Part shown: positions 27,070 through 36,198 of the stretch, in pieces | How the letters are laid out: each line of letters begins with the position of its first letter | Numbering within the stretch: the stretch's first letter is position 1 | NCBI GenBank assembly: GCA_001464585.1 | Contig: LNFF01000009.1 | Span: 37,820 to 101,819 of the forward strand | Origin: Gammaproteobacteria bacterium Ga0077554 | Lineage (GTDB): Bacteria; Pseudomonadota; Gammaproteobacteria; Ga0077554; Ga007554 | Direction of reading: 5' to 3' | DNA length: 64,000 bases | Notes under the pieces: model-generated | Databases searched by the model: none | Told to the model about the DNA's origin: nothing | Seen by the model: only the letters and a program-made list of their open reading frames with translations | Translations under genes and position numbers: made by a program

Positions 27070-28581
27070 ATGGCTCAAGTTATTAACACTAATATCGCTT
27101 CACTGAACGCACAACGTAACCTGAATACTTCGCAGAGCGCCTTGGCTGTATCATTACAGCGCTTGTCTTCAGGCCTACGCATCAACAGCGCCAAGGATGA
27201 CGCTGCCGGTCTTGCCATTTCGGATCGGTTTACCACGCAGATTCGCGGCCTCAACCAGGCAGTGCGTAATTCACAGGACGGTGTTTCACTGTCACAGACC
27301 TCTGAATCGGCACTCGCTGAGATCACCAACAATCTGCAGCGTATCCGCGAATTGGCCGTGCAGTCAGCCAATGCCACGAACTCAACCTCGGATCGTGCCG
27401 CTCTTGATCTTGAAGTACAACAGCGCATTGCTGAAATTGACCGTATCGCAACCCAGACCTCGTTCAATGGTAGAAAAGTGCTTGACGGTTCGTTCGGCAA
27501 CGCTGCCTTTCAGGTGGGTGCGAACGTGGGCGAGACCATCAATGTTAATCTGAGCACCGGTTCACGCAGTACCCAGATCGGTCAAATTGCCACAGGAACC
27601 TCTTCAGCAGAGGTAACCACAACAGCTCTTGGTGGAACCGGAACCATCGTGGTGGGTTCCAATGCCGCAACGACAATTGGAGCTTCGAAGCAAGGCACCG
27701 CTGCTGGTCAATCAGTCGGTAGTGCTTATTCGAAGGCTGCAGCCATCAACGCCGCCGGTGTACCGAGTCTGAGCACAACGGCAACGAACAACATTGAGCT
27801 TGTCACCGCAAATGTGACGTCGGCGGGCGGCGCTGGCACCTATAGCCTCACCATCAATGGTCGGGATGTTTATTCGGCCGCAGTCGTATCCGCGACGATA
27901 ACCTCGCAACAGGTCGCTGACGCGATCAATGCCCAAAGCTCAAATACCGGGGTCACGGCTGCATTGAGCGGTACTGACCTGCGGCTAAGCGCTGCGGACG
28001 GTCGCGACATCAACATTGGTCAAACGGTTGGGGGTGACACAGCGGGTGGTATTACAGCCGGCGCTGGTGGAGCATCGACCGTCAATGGTGTGGTTTATCG
28101 TGATGGCACAATAGGTACCGCCGCGAATGCCACCGCGTTTTCAACGGACGCCACCGCAGTCAATGGGGGAACGATTACCTTAACGGCCACGGACAATATA
28201 ATTGTTACCGCCGACGGGGCGAATCTTGGATTTTCAGCCGCTGGTTTCACGCTCACCAGAGATACAACGACCATTGCTTCGTCGAATGTCCAGACTGTGG
28301 CCGCTGCCAACAGTGCGATCACGCGAATCGATTCTGCACTGACCTCCGTGAGCAACCTGCGCAGCACCTTCGGTGCCATCCAGAACCGTTTCGAATCAGT
28401 GATTGGTAACCTTGAGTCAGTGGCAGAAAACCTGACTGCCTCACGTAGCCGTATTCTGGATGCAGATTTTGCGGCAGAAACCGCTGCATTGACCCGTGGC
28501 CAGATCTTGCAGCAGGCCGGTACGGCGATTTTGGCGCAGGCCAATTCGTTACCTAATAACGTGCTGTCTCTGTTGCGGTAA
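27070..28581 (+). CDS. fliC: Flagellin FliC
   Basis: 503 residues from ATG 27070 ([18 protein letters not shown]), chosen over an upstream ATG because it gives the exact flagellin N-terminus. D0/D1 domains are standard: [20 protein letters not shown] at the N-terminus, and [20 protein letters not shown] with [20 protein letters not shown] and final LSLLR at the C-terminus. The central region (about 180-410) is rich in Ala, Gly and Thr and includes a flagellin-IN type motif ([21 protein letters not shown]) forming surface domains. A sigma-28 promoter and a strong terminator bracket it, so it is monocistronic. Only one flagellin gene is seen in this window. Confidence 0.96.
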   Translation: MAQVINTNIASLNAQRNLNTSQSALAVSLQRLSSGLRINSAKDDAAGLAISDRFTTQIRGLNQAVRNSQDGVSLSQTSESALAEITNNLQRIRELAVQSANATNSTSDRAALDLEVQQRIAEIDRIATQTSFNGRKVLDGSFGNAAFQVGANVGETINVNLSTGSRSTQIGQIATGTSSAEVTTTALGGTGTIVVGSNAATTIGASKQGTAAGQSVGSAYSKAAAINAAGVPSLSTTATNNIELVTANVTSAGGAGTYSLTINGRDVYSAAVVSATITSQQVADAINAQSSNTGVTAALSGTDLRLSAADGRDINIGQTVGGDTAGGITAGAGGASTVNGVVYRDGTIGTAANATAFSTDATAVNGGTITLTATDNIIVTADGANLGFSAAGFTLTRDTTTIASSNVQTVAAANSAITRIDSALTSVSNLRSTFGAIQNRFESVIGNLESVAENLTASRSRILDADFAAETAALTRGQILQQAGTAILAQANSLPNNVLSLLR

Positions 28582-28594
28582 GTTTAAAAGTAAA

Positions 28595-28630
28595 CTCGCC
28601 CAGGACAGGACGCCTGGGCGAGCTTCTTTA
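28595..28630 (+). terminator. Rho-independent terminator of fliC
   Basis: CTCGCCCAGG (28595-28604), an 8-nt loop and the exact complement CCTGGGCGAG (28613-28622), followed by CTTCTTTAATT. A 10-bp GC-rich perfect stem 13 bp after the flagellin stop. Confidence 0.85.
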
Positions 28631-28635
28631 ATTAG

Positions 28636-28689
28636 TCCTACTGTGTCATCAGTCGCTGTAGTCCCTCAGCGGTTGATGACACAGTAGGA
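28636..28689. repeat. Perfect 16-bp inverted repeat flanked by TTAG direct repeats
   Basis: TCCTACTGTGTCATCA (28636-28651) and its exact reverse complement (28674-28689) surround a 22-nt loop. TTAG occurs immediately outside both ends (28632-28635, 28690-28693), in direct orientation. It lies between the fliC terminator and flaG and would form a strong hairpin in any read-through RNA. Confidence 0.75.
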
Positions 28690-28711
28690 TTAGAGGCATG
28701 AGGTACCCATT

Positions 28712-29080
28712 ATGATGCCAACGATCACACAAGTTCCAACCACGAATTCATCTGCGCCGCCGTCGCCAGACGTTGCGCGGTCTGTGCCTGATCAACCGGT
28801 TGTTCCGCCGCAGAATAAACCCGTGACAAAACAGGATGTCGATCCCAATCAACCTGAACTGGATTATGCGGTGAACAGACTTAATGAATATATACAGAAT
28901 TCGCGGCGTGATTTGCATTTCAGTGTAGACAAGGACAGTGGCCGCGTTGTAGTGAAAGTAATTGACTCGGCGACGCGTGAAGTGATTCGCCAGATTCCTT
29001 CGGAAGAAGTGGTGGCGTTGGCGCGCGGATTAGGCTTAAAAGACGAGACGACGGGTGTATTGCTGCATACGCAAGCGTAA
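28712..29080 (+). CDS. flaG: FlaG family protein
   Basis: 122 residues. A disordered N-terminal half rich in Pro, Val and Gln is followed by the FlaG domain (about 50-118): LDYAVNRLNEYIQNSRRDLH, FSVDKDSGRVVVKVIDSATR, EVIRQIPSEEVVALARGL. FlaG affects filament length and sits between fliC and fliD in many polar-flagellate gammaproteobacteria, exactly as here. The first of two adjacent ATGs was used; GAGG lies upstream. Confidence 0.92.
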   Translation: MMPTITQVPTTNSSAPPSPDVARSVPDQPVVPPQNKPVTKQDVDPNQPELDYAVNRLNEYIQNSRRDLHFSVDKDSGRVVVKVIDSATREVIRQIPSEEVVALARGLGLKDETTGVLLHTQA

Positions 29081-29122
29081 GTTGCAAGTGTGTCAGCAGG
29101 AGATTTAAGACACCAGGACGTG

Positions 29123-29206
29123 TGTCATTTCGACCGCAGGGAGAAATCCTGGAAGGTCTCTCACCTGCGTTCGAGACAAGGATTTCTCCCTGCGGTCGAA
29201 ATGACA
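29123..29206. repeat. Palindromic dispersed repeat, well-preserved unit
   Basis: TGTCATTTCGACCGCAGGGA plus GAAATCC, inner CTCACCTGCGTTCGAGACAA, right arm GGATTTCTCCCTGCGGTCGA plus AATGACA. Arms are exact complements including the variable CGCAGG core, a sign of recent or conserved pairing. In the flaG-fliD spacer. Confidence 0.87.
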
Positions 29207-29255
29207 CTGGGTTAAATATTTTTAACAGCATTCTCATTAGGGTACATTGAGACGT

Positions 29256-31310
29256 ATGGCAACCATTACATCTGCAGGTATCGGTTCTGGACTCGACGTC
29301 GCTGGACTGGTCAAGCAATTAGTGGCCGCTGAAAGTCAGCCTTTGACGGTGCTGGACAGGAAAGAAGCGCTGATCCAGGCCAAGCTCAGCGCCTATGGCA
29401 GCTTTAAAAGCGCACTTTCTTCATTTCAATCTGCAATGAGTGGACTATCTAACGTGTCAAAATTCCAGGCCTTCAAGGCCAGCTCTGCTGATGCCAGCGT
29501 CGTTACCTCTTCTTCAGCATCTAACGCGGTGCCCGGCAGTTATGGGGTGGAAGTTACGCAATTGGCGCAAGCCAATAAGCTTCGATCAAAAACATTCGCC
29601 GATGTTACCGGCGCCATCGGCACGGGTACGCTTACTTTTCAATTTGGTAAGGTGAACGGCGCATCATTCACCGTTAACGGTGAAAAGTCTGCACAGATGG
29701 TTACCATTTCCGCCGCGCAAAACAGTGTCAGCGGTATACGCGATGCTGTCAATGCGGCGAATATCGGTGTTACTGCGGCTATTTTAAATGATGGGACCGG
29801 CAATCGACTGGTGTTTACTTCTAAAGATAGCGGTGAAAATAATAGTCTTAAAATTACCGTTGCAGACACCAGCGATGCCAGTAACACAGATGACACCGGG
29901 CTGTCTCAGTTAGCCTATGATGTGGCGGGCACGGCGGGTAATGGCAAGAACATGGTGGAATCAATTGCAGGCCAGAATGCGACCCTCAAAGTGGATGGCA
30001 TCACCATCAGCAAAGCAACTAATAGTGTGACTGATGTTATTCAGGGGGTCACACTCAACCTGCTCAAGCTCAGTGCCACGGGCGTTACCACCACGGTGAC
30101 AGTAGCGCGTGACGTAGACGCTGTTAAAAATTCTATCGGCGCTTTCGTTAAAGCGTATAACGACATCAATAAAACCGTAAAAGATTTAACGTCCTATAAC
30201 GCTGAAACCAGGCAGGGTTCGATTTTGCAAGGTGACGCCTCGGCGGTATCGGTGTTAGCGCAGATACGTAAAACATTAAATTCCACACTGACAGGCCTGG
30301 GTGGCACGTACACGGCACTTTCACAGGTGGGAATCGCCTTTCAGAAAGATGGCACGTTATTGCTCGATTCCACCAAGCTGCAAACAGCGGTTGATACCAA
30401 TTTTAATGATATTGCCGGCTTGTTCGCGGCACAGGGCAGGCCCACCGACAGTCTGGTGAGCTATGCCAGCGCCACCGACAAAACCCAGGCCGGAAACTAT
30501 GCCGTAGCGGTGAGCCAACTGGCTACCCAAGGCGTCAAGAGTGGTGCTGCCACTGCCGCATTGGCGGATATCGCCGGGACATTTACCGTGCCCTTTGTGG
30601 TGGATGCCAACAACGATACGTTTGCAGTGAAAGTGGATGGCACACAGTCCGCTACCGTGACGTTGACGCAAGGCAGTTACGCAACGGCGGCAGCATTGAC
30701 AGCGGAAATTCAATCGAAGATCAATGGTGATGCTACGTTGAAAGCTGCCAGCGTGAGCATCGTGGCCTCTTTTGACAGCGCGACAGATAGCTTGGCGTTG
30801 ACGTCCAGCCGTTATGGCATTGCATCCATCGTGGAATTCACTGCGGTGGATACTACTACAGCCACCACCTTGGGTTTCAGTGTGGGTGCAGGCACAACCG
30901 GTGTGGATGTCGCGGGAACGATTAATGGTGCGAACGCCATCGGCGGTGGCCGGTTTTTGACAGGCGCGACAGGCAACGCGGTAGAAGGATTGAAACTTGA
31001 GATTGCCGGGACAGCCACTGGTGGTCGTGGCACAGTGAATTATTCGCAAGGGTATGCCTGGCAGTTGGATAAACTGGCGGCAAAATTACTTGAAAGCACC
31101 GGGCCGATTTCAAGTCGTGCCACGGGGCTGAATACCAGCATCAAGGAGATTGAACAGCGTCGCGAGGTGCTTAATCGGCGTCTGGATGAAATTGAAAAAC
31201 GCTATAGGGCACAATTTTCCGCGCTGGATAGCTTGCTTAGCAAGCTGCGCAGTACCAGCGATTATTTGAGTCAGCAATTAGCGGCTTTACCAGGCGCTGC
31301 TCGCGGGTAA
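29256..31310 (+). CDS. fliD: Filament cap protein FliD (HAP2)
   Basis: 684 residues from ATG 29256 (MATITSAGIGSGLDVAGLVK), the family start; a TTG three codons upstream is less likely. FliD_N (SYGVEVTQLAQANKLRSKTF near 90) and FliD_C (about 230-680, with KNSIGAFVKAYNDINKTVKD and the C-terminal coiled coil RYRAQFSALDSLLSKLRSTS then DYLSQQLAAL) are complete. The long central part (about 400-590) has extra domains, which accounts for the larger than usual size (typical 450-500). It caps the filament and promotes flagellin folding. In order flaG-fliD-fliS-fliT. Confidence 0.95.
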   Translation: MATITSAGIGSGLDVAGLVKQLVAAESQPLTVLDRKEALIQAKLSAYGSFKSALSSFQSAMSGLSNVSKFQAFKASSADASVVTSSSASNAVPGSYGVEVTQLAQANKLRSKTFADVTGAIGTGTLTFQFGKVNGASFTVNGEKSAQMVTISAAQNSVSGIRDAVNAANIGVTAAILNDGTGNRLVFTSKDSGENNSLKITVADTSDASNTDDTGLSQLAYDVAGTAGNGKNMVESIAGQNATLKVDGITISKATNSVTDVIQGVTLNLLKLSATGVTTTVTVARDVDAVKNSIGAFVKAYNDINKTVKDLTSYNAETRQGSILQGDASAVSVLAQIRKTLNSTLTGLGGTYTALSQVGIAFQKDGTLLLDSTKLQTAVDTNFNDIAGLFAAQGRPTDSLVSYASATDKTQAGNYAVAVSQLATQGVKSGAATAALADIAGTFTVPFVVDANNDTFAVKVDGTQSATVTLTQGSYATAAALTAEIQSKINGDATLKAASVSIVASFDSATDSLALTSSRYGIASIVEFTAVDTTTATTLGFSVGAGTTGVDVAGTINGANAIGGGRFLTGATGNAVEGLKLEIAGTATGGRGTVNYSQGYAWQLDKLAAKLLESTGPISSRATGLNTSIKEIEQRREVLNRRLDEIEKRYRAQFSALDSLLSKLRSTSDYLSQQLAALPGAARG

Positions 31311-31354
31311 CGTAATTGTTATGTGTTTTTAAAACTACTTGAGGGGGAATCGCA

Positions 31355-31807
31355 GTGAGTTATCAGGGAAAAGCTTCCGCTTTACAACAATATGGTCAGG
31401 TAGGCGCGCAATCAGGTGTGGCCTGCGCCACGCCGCACCGGTTAATTCAAATGTTATTTGATGGGGCGCTGGACAAGCTTGCCTTGGCGCGCGGACATAT
31501 GCAGCGTGGTGAAGTGGCGCTCAAGGGTAGCCATATTGGTTGGGTAATTTCCATTATTGATGGATTACGCATGAGTCTCGACAAAGAGACCGGCGGTGAA
31601 ATCGCACAAAATCTTGACGCCTTGTATGGCTATATGCAACTGCGTTTATTACGCGCCAATCTGCATAATGATGTGGAAATTCTCAGTGAAGTCTCTACGC
31701 TGTTACGTACCATAAAAGATGGGTGGGATCAGATTCCTGATGAGTTGCGTAATACACCGCACGCCGTAAGTGAAGCCCTGGCCGCTGTCACGGAAGCGAC
31801 CCGGTAA
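31355..31807 (+). CDS. fliS: Flagellin export chaperone FliS
   Basis: 150 residues beginning with GTG at 31355, preceded by TTGAGGGGG. Pattern ATPHRLIQMLFDGALDKLAL and GWVISIIDGLRMSLDKETGG with IAQNLDALYGYMQLRLLRAN is FliS. It binds the flagellin C-terminus in the cytoplasm and prevents premature polymerisation. It is 4 bp from fliT. Confidence 0.95.
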   Translation: MSYQGKASALQQYGQVGAQSGVACATPHRLIQMLFDGALDKLALARGHMQRGEVALKGSHIGWVISIIDGLRMSLDKETGGEIAQNLDALYGYMQLRLLRANLHNDVEILSEVSTLLRTIKDGWDQIPDELRNTPHAVSEALAAVTEATR

Positions 31808-31811
31808 GATC

Positions 31812-32156
31812 ATGGAGCCAAGTATGAGCACGGGTATGAGCCTGCAACCTTCATTAGGTACCCTGCTGGAATTGACTCAGCACATGCTGCAAATGGCGCA
31901 GGCTGAAGACTGGCAGACCCTGGTATCATTGGAAGACACCAGAAAAGATTTGATCGCTACCTTGTTTGCACAACCGCTTACTGGAGAACGTGCGCTGGGG
32001 GTTGCAGAGGTGATCCGGGAAATATTGGCAATTGACCAGAAAATTATTGCGCTGGGTGAAGCGGGGCGGCAGCAGGCCGCTAACGGCATGCGCCAGCTTC
32101 ATCAGGCGCACCGCGCCATGCAGGCTTATGACGGCAGCCAAGCGCAGGTTGCTTAG
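31812..32156 (+). CDS. fliT: FliT-like flagellar chaperone
   Basis: 114 residues from ATG 31812, 4 bp after fliS, with ATCATGGAG around the start. Predicted mostly helical (LLELTQHMLQMAQAEDWQTL, VIREILAIDQKIIALGEAGR), matching the small helical FliT fold: WxxL motif EDWQTLVSLEDTR is the typical FliT anchor. FliT chaperones FliD. Sequence similarity in this family is low, so position carries much of the weight. Confidence 0.8.
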   Translation: MEPSMSTGMSLQPSLGTLLELTQHMLQMAQAEDWQTLVSLEDTRKDLIATLFAQPLTGERALGVAEVIREILAIDQKIIALGEAGRQQAANGMRQLHQAHRAMQAYDGSQAQVA

Positions 32157-32173
32157 CAAAGCTACTGATAATG

Positions 32174-32383
32174 TGTCATTTCGCGTTCCTGCGCATCCCG
32201 GCAACTGCTCCGGCGTTGCTCTACCTTCCGCCATCCCTGGCGGTCGCATGCGCTCACGGCACTTGTACATCCCTGCACATCGAACAGTAGCGGGAAATCC
32301 TTGTCTCGAGTCTCGAGTCTCGAACGAATGTGAGAGAACTTTGAGAGATCTTCCATGATTCCTCACATGCGTTCGGAATGACA
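32174..32383. repeat. Long compound dispersed repeat with inverted CCGCCATCCCTGGCGG module
   Basis: From TGTCATTTCGCGTTCCTG to CGGAATGACA, with GGCAACTGCTCCGGCGTTGC then TCTACCTTCCGCCATCCCTG and GCGGTCGCATGCGCTC inside: the same module as at 26770 and 42794 but in reverse orientation. A tandem CGAGTCT triplet lies at 32311-32331. Confidence 0.75.
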
Positions 32384-32460
32384 TGCCTTTTGCTTGTCCC
32401 AAAATAATTTATTTTTAGATACCCCTGTCTTTTCCCCCGCGTATCTTGTATCTTTTCAAG

Positions 32461-33033
32461 ATGAATAATTTACCCTTGATTCCTGGCGCGACCGGCCTGG
32501 TATGTGAAGACGTCATGCCGTTACGCTGCACACAGCTCACGCACGCGCCGACTGAGGCGCAGCGTATTCAATGCCAGGAGGCAAATGAAGACATCTTGCG
32601 GACCATCGCCTTGTTGGATGAGCATTTCTCGGAACCAGGCGAGGAGCATGATATAACGGCTCAGGGAATGCAGCGGATTGATTTCAAGCTCAATCTGGTG
32701 CTGGATCTGGTGGGTCAGGTGTTGGCGCATCACCTCACCTTGCCGGAATCCGTTAGCGTCAGCTTTAATACTGAGGCCATTCAATGGGAGGGATTATCTG
32801 CCCCTGACGCGGGCGCCACAGTAAAAGTAGAGTTGTATGCCAGCCGTAAATATCCCCGCGCCATCGTGCTGTATGGCAAGGTGCAGGCCGTGCAACCCCT
32901 GCCGGGAGCCTTCAAGGTGGGGGTGGTTTTTGAAGGCTTGAGCGAGATCGTAAGCGATGGCTTGGGCAAGCTGATTTTCCGCCATCACCGCCGCCACGTT
33001 GCGCACGCCCGCCGCATGCACCATGTTCCGTAA
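32461..33033 (+). CDS. PilZ-like protein of the flagellar cluster
   Basis: 190 residues from ATG 32461 (TTG upstream ignored). A helical N-terminal half (ANEDILRTIALLDEHFSEPG, MQRIDFKLNLVLDLVGQVLA) is followed by a beta-rich half (VSVSFNTEAIQWEGLSAPDA, VKVELYASRKYPRAIVLYGK, FKVGVVFEGLSE) and a basic C-terminal helix RHHRRHVAHARR. The layout matches PilZ-domain proteins found beside fliS/fliT in polar-flagellate bacteria. The canonical RxxxR and DxSxxG cyclic-di-GMP motifs are not visible, so nucleotide binding is doubtful. It may modulate motility or export. Confidence 0.6.
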   Translation: MNNLPLIPGATGLVCEDVMPLRCTQLTHAPTEAQRIQCQEANEDILRTIALLDEHFSEPGEEHDITAQGMQRIDFKLNLVLDLVGQVLAHHLTLPESVSVSFNTEAIQWEGLSAPDAGATVKVELYASRKYPRAIVLYGKVQAVQPLPGAFKVGVVFEGLSEIVSDGLGKLIFRHHRRHVAHARRMHHVP

Positions 33034-33329
33034 CTGATTGAAACTATGAAAATTTCCTCTGTGCAGTAGGATTTTTGCAGCAATCTTTCCTCCCGCTTTC
33101 GATAACATCCTGATAAATATCCAACTTTACCCACCGACAAAATTTTGACTTCTGCCTTTATCAGTGTTTAACTAAGCTATTCAGTAGCTCAAGAATCTGA
33201 TCAAACGGGCGTGGCAGCAGATTTTAATAATAGCTGGTTTCCCCCTCTTCGTTCGCGGGAGAGGGTTGAGAAGATCGTGCGTAACATAGGTAATAAACCG
33301 GGCTTTCTTAACGGGTATGGGGGTTTGTA
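33034..33329. other. Upstream region of fleQ
   Basis: 296 bp without a gene. CCCCTCTTCGTTCGCGGGAG followed by AGGG (33242-33265) is an imperfect short palindrome, probably a repeat relic. The fleQ promoter must lie here, but I see no convincing -35/-10 pair. Confidence 0.4.
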
Positions 33330-34823
33330 ATGTCATCGTCCAGTGTGCTGGTCATCGATGCAGATGAGCAAAAATGTTTAAGTCTTAAAACTATACTCGA
33401 ATTTATTGAGCACGGCCCCGTGCAGATTGCCGCGCCAGGCACGTGGCAAGACAGCGTGCCCGGGATTGATCTTGGGCCTGATGCGTTAGCGGCGGTGCTG
33501 CTCGGTAATTGTGGGTCTGATGAAGCCCAGTTGGAGGTGATGCGCGAGGTAAAGGCGCGTTACCCGAGCGTCCCCATTGTGTTGGTGAGTGATGGCCGGG
33601 AAGAAACCCAGTATCCCGAATCTCTTAGAGCCGCCGTGTTTGGTTATCTTGAGGCGCCGGTAAAATACCGTGCATTAACAGCGTTGCTGCAACAGGCGCA
33701 GGCGCATCGCACGTCCTTGCGTGACAGCGAACATCCTGCAAGCCTGCGTCCCGACCGCTCTCCCGAATTATTTCGTAGTCTGGTGGGTAACAGCCGTAGC
33801 GTCAGGCATGTACGCAAACTCATTGAGCAGGTCGCCCCCTCGGATGCGACGGTGCTGATTCTGGGTGAATCGGGCACTGGCAAAGAAGTGGTAGCGCGTA
33901 ACCTGCACTATCATTCCTCACGCCGTGCCAGACCGTTTGTGCCGATCAATTGCGGTGCGATTCCCTCTGAATTGCTTGAAAGCGAATTATTTGGCCACGA
34001 GAAAGGCGCGTTTACCGGCGCTATCAGTGCCCGGCAAGGGCGCTTTGAAATGGCGGAAGGCGGCACGCTGTTTCTTGATGAAATCGGCGACATGAGTTTG
34101 CACATGCAGGTAAAGCTGCTGCGCGTAATACAGGAACGTACCTTTGAACGGGTGGGCAGCAATAAAACCATCACCGCCAATGTGCGCATTGTTGCGGCGA
34201 CGCATCGCAATCTCGAAGAAGCGATCAAGGAATCGAAGTTCCGCGAAGATTTATATTATCGCCTCAATGTATTCCCCATTGAAATGCCGCCGTTGCGCGA
34301 GCGTCTTGAAGATATTCCGCTGCTGGTGGCTGAGTTGATTACACGCCTTGAGCATGAAAAGCGCGGTTCAGTGCGTTTAATGCCTGCGGCGTTGATGGCG
34401 TTGTGTCAATATCACTGGCCGGGCAATGTGCGCGAATTGGCGAATTTCATCGAACGCCTGGTGATCATGCATCCCTATGGCGTGGTAGACGTGCAGGACA
34501 TGCCAGATAAATTCCGTCCGGCGGGCGTCGCAGCAAGTGGCGCGGTAAATTCACCTTCTGCGATGGCGTTGGAAAATCCCCTGCTGAGCGAAGAATCCTT
34601 TCAGGCCAGCTATGATAAGGTCTCGGGGCCACCACGCTTGCCACGTGAAGGGCTCGATTTGAAAGAGCATTTGCATAACCTGGAATATGACCTGATTCGC
34701 CAGGCGCTGGAAGATGCGGGTGGGGTCGTGGCGCATGCTGCCGAGCGCCTTAAACTGCGCCGTACTACCTTGGTGGAAAAATTGCGTAAATATGGCCTGC
34801 ATCGTGGCGATGAAGCGCCATAA
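33330..34823 (+). CDS. fleQ: Flagellar master regulator FleQ (sigma-54 activator)
   Basis: 497 residues. The N-terminal domain (1-125) is receiver-like, but where the phospho-acceptor Asp should be it reads LLGNCGS, as in FleQ, which is not phosphorylated. The AAA+ domain (about 150-385) has Walker A GESGTGKEV, the sigma-54 contact motif GAFTGA, and GGTLFLDEIGD Walker B. The C-terminus is a Fis-type HTH (VVAHAAERLKLRRTTLVEKL). FleQ turns on class II flagellar operons with RpoN and in Pseudomonas responds to cyclic-di-GMP and FleN. It stands directly before its own target fleSR. Start ATG 33330 has GGGGG upstream. Confidence 0.93.
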   Translation: MSSSSVLVIDADEQKCLSLKTILEFIEHGPVQIAAPGTWQDSVPGIDLGPDALAAVLLGNCGSDEAQLEVMREVKARYPSVPIVLVSDGREETQYPESLRAAVFGYLEAPVKYRALTALLQQAQAHRTSLRDSEHPASLRPDRSPELFRSLVGNSRSVRHVRKLIEQVAPSDATVLILGESGTGKEVVARNLHYHSSRRARPFVPINCGAIPSELLESELFGHEKGAFTGAISARQGRFEMAEGGTLFLDEIGDMSLHMQVKLLRVIQERTFERVGSNKTITANVRIVAATHRNLEEAIKESKFREDLYYRLNVFPIEMPPLRERLEDIPLLVAELITRLEHEKRGSVRLMPAALMALCQYHWPGNVRELANFIERLVIMHPYGVVDVQDMPDKFRPAGVAASGAVNSPSAMALENPLLSEESFQASYDKVSGPPRLPREGLDLKEHLHNLEYDLIRQALEDAGGVVAHAAERLKLRRTTLVEKLRKYGLHRGDEAP

Positions 34824-34896
34824 CTTTGACAAGTAGCCGTTGTGTAGTCCATTAGTTCATTGATTTAACTGTACTTAATCTTATAAGGTCTTATAA

Positions 34897-34911
34897 GGCA
34901 CGGTTCTTGCT
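34897..34911 (+). promoter_or_regulatory. Sigma-54 promoter of fleSR
   Basis: GGCACGGTTCTTGCT is a near-perfect -24/-12 element (GGCAC-N5-TTGCT), 60 bp upstream of the fleS start. The genes read are fleS and fleR, normally activated by FleQ and RpoN, and fleQ lies immediately upstream. Confidence 0.8.
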
Positions 34912-34971
34912 CTGAAGCTGTAGGCGAGGGAGTTATTCCCTGTTTTCAGTATAAAAGCGGGAGCAAGAATC

Positions 34972-36198
34972 GTGACGATCCCAGCACACACACCGTTGGC
35001 GCAAGATCTGGCCGGTGCATTTCAGCTTTTCACCCAGGTTTCAGAGCAGCTTGCCGCGTCTTATCGCGTGCTGGAAGACCGTGTGGTTCAGCTCACTGCT
35101 GAGCTAGCCACCGCACGCAGTGAGCGTCTGGCCCATTTCACTGAAAAAGAACATCTTGCACATCGTCTTGAACACCTGCTGAATGCCTTACCGGGTGGCG
35201 TGGTGGTGCTTGATGGCGCGGGCTATGTGCAGGAATGCAACCCGGCGGCCATAGAGTTGCTGGGCGCGCCCTTGCATGCCCAGCGATGGTTGGATGTCAT
35301 TGACCGCGCCTTTGCGCCGCGCTCTGACGATGGGCACGAAGTGTCGTTGCGTGATGGCCGCAAGGTTGGCATTTCCACCTGTTCGCTTGATTCACAGCCA
35401 GATTGTGTACAGCCGGGCCAGATTTTACTTATCAACGACCTCACCGAAACGCGCGCCTTGCAGGAACAGTTGGCGCGTCATCAACGCCTTTCCTCAATGG
35501 GTGAAATGGCCGCCTCGCTTGCGCACCAGATCCGCACCCCGTTGTCTTCCGCCATGTTGTATACCTCTAACCTGTTCCACAGTGATCTTGACGCACTCGC
35601 GCAACGGCGATTTTCGGAAAAATCTCTGGCCAGTCTGCGTCACATCGAAAAAATGGTGAATGACATGTTGATGTTTGCGCGGGGCGGCGCGCTGGATAAT
35701 ACTGGGGGTAATACCCAAGGTAATGCACAGGGCAGTGAAGTTTCCATTCCCGCATTGATCAATGAATTTCGTCACGTCATTGAACCGCAGTTGCAGCGCT
35801 GCGCCGGAACACTTGAAGTGATTGATGCCGCTAACGCGCTGCACTTGAACGGAAACAAGGATGCGCTGCTGGCAGCCTTGCTGAATCTTGCCACCAATGC
35901 CATTCAGGCCAGCGGCCAGGGCGTAGTATTGCGCATCAACATCAGGAACGATGATCAGTCTGTGTATTTTCAGTTGAGTGACAATGGCCACGGCGTCTCT
36001 GAGCACATTAGAGAACGTATTTTCGAACCGTTTTTTACCACACGTTCCTCGGGCACCGGATTAGGTCTGGCCGTGGTACGTGCCGTCGTGCAAGGGCATC
36101 ACGGTGAAATCTGGCTGGATTCAACCCCAGGCATGGGATGTTCATTTACGATACGTCTGCCGGTGACACAGGCTACCGCACATCAGGAGGTCGCATGA
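34972..36198 (+). CDS. fleS: Flagellar sensor histidine kinase FleS
   Basis: 408 residues beginning with GTG at 34972, preceded by GGGAG. No membrane segment: a coiled-coil lead (ASYRVLEDRVVQLTAELATA), a PAS domain (about 65-165, LNALPGGVVVLDGAGYVQEC), then HisKA with phospho-His in MAASLAHQIRTPLSSAML, and HATPase (LLNLATNAIQASGQGV, DNGHGV, GTGLGLAVVR). A cytoplasmic kinase that phosphorylates FleR for class III hook-basal genes. The stop TGA overlaps the fleR ATG (ATGA). Confidence 0.92.
   Translation: MTIPAHTPLAQDLAGAFQLFTQVSEQLAASYRVLEDRVVQLTAELATARSERLAHFTEKEHLAHRLEHLLNALPGGVVVLDGAGYVQECNPAAIELLGAPLHAQRWLDVIDRAFAPRSDDGHEVSLRDGRKVGISTCSLDSQPDCVQPGQILLINDLTETRALQEQLARHQRLSSMGEMAASLAHQIRTPLSSAMLYTSNLFHSDLDALAQRRFSEKSLASLRHIEKMVNDMLMFARGGALDNTGGNTQGNAQGSEVSIPALINEFRHVIEPQLQRCAGTLEVIDAANALHLNGNKDALLAALLNLATNAIQASGQGVVLRINIRNDDQSVYFQLSDNGHGVSEHIRERIFEPFFTTRSSGTGLGLAVVRAVVQGHHGEIWLDSTPGMGCSFTIRLPVTQATAHQEVA

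Noticed and set aside
32446..32460. TTG start giving five extra residues on the PilZ-like protein
   Set aside because: The ATG at 32461 gives a cleaner start; the upstream part runs into a T-rich stretch without a ribosome site.
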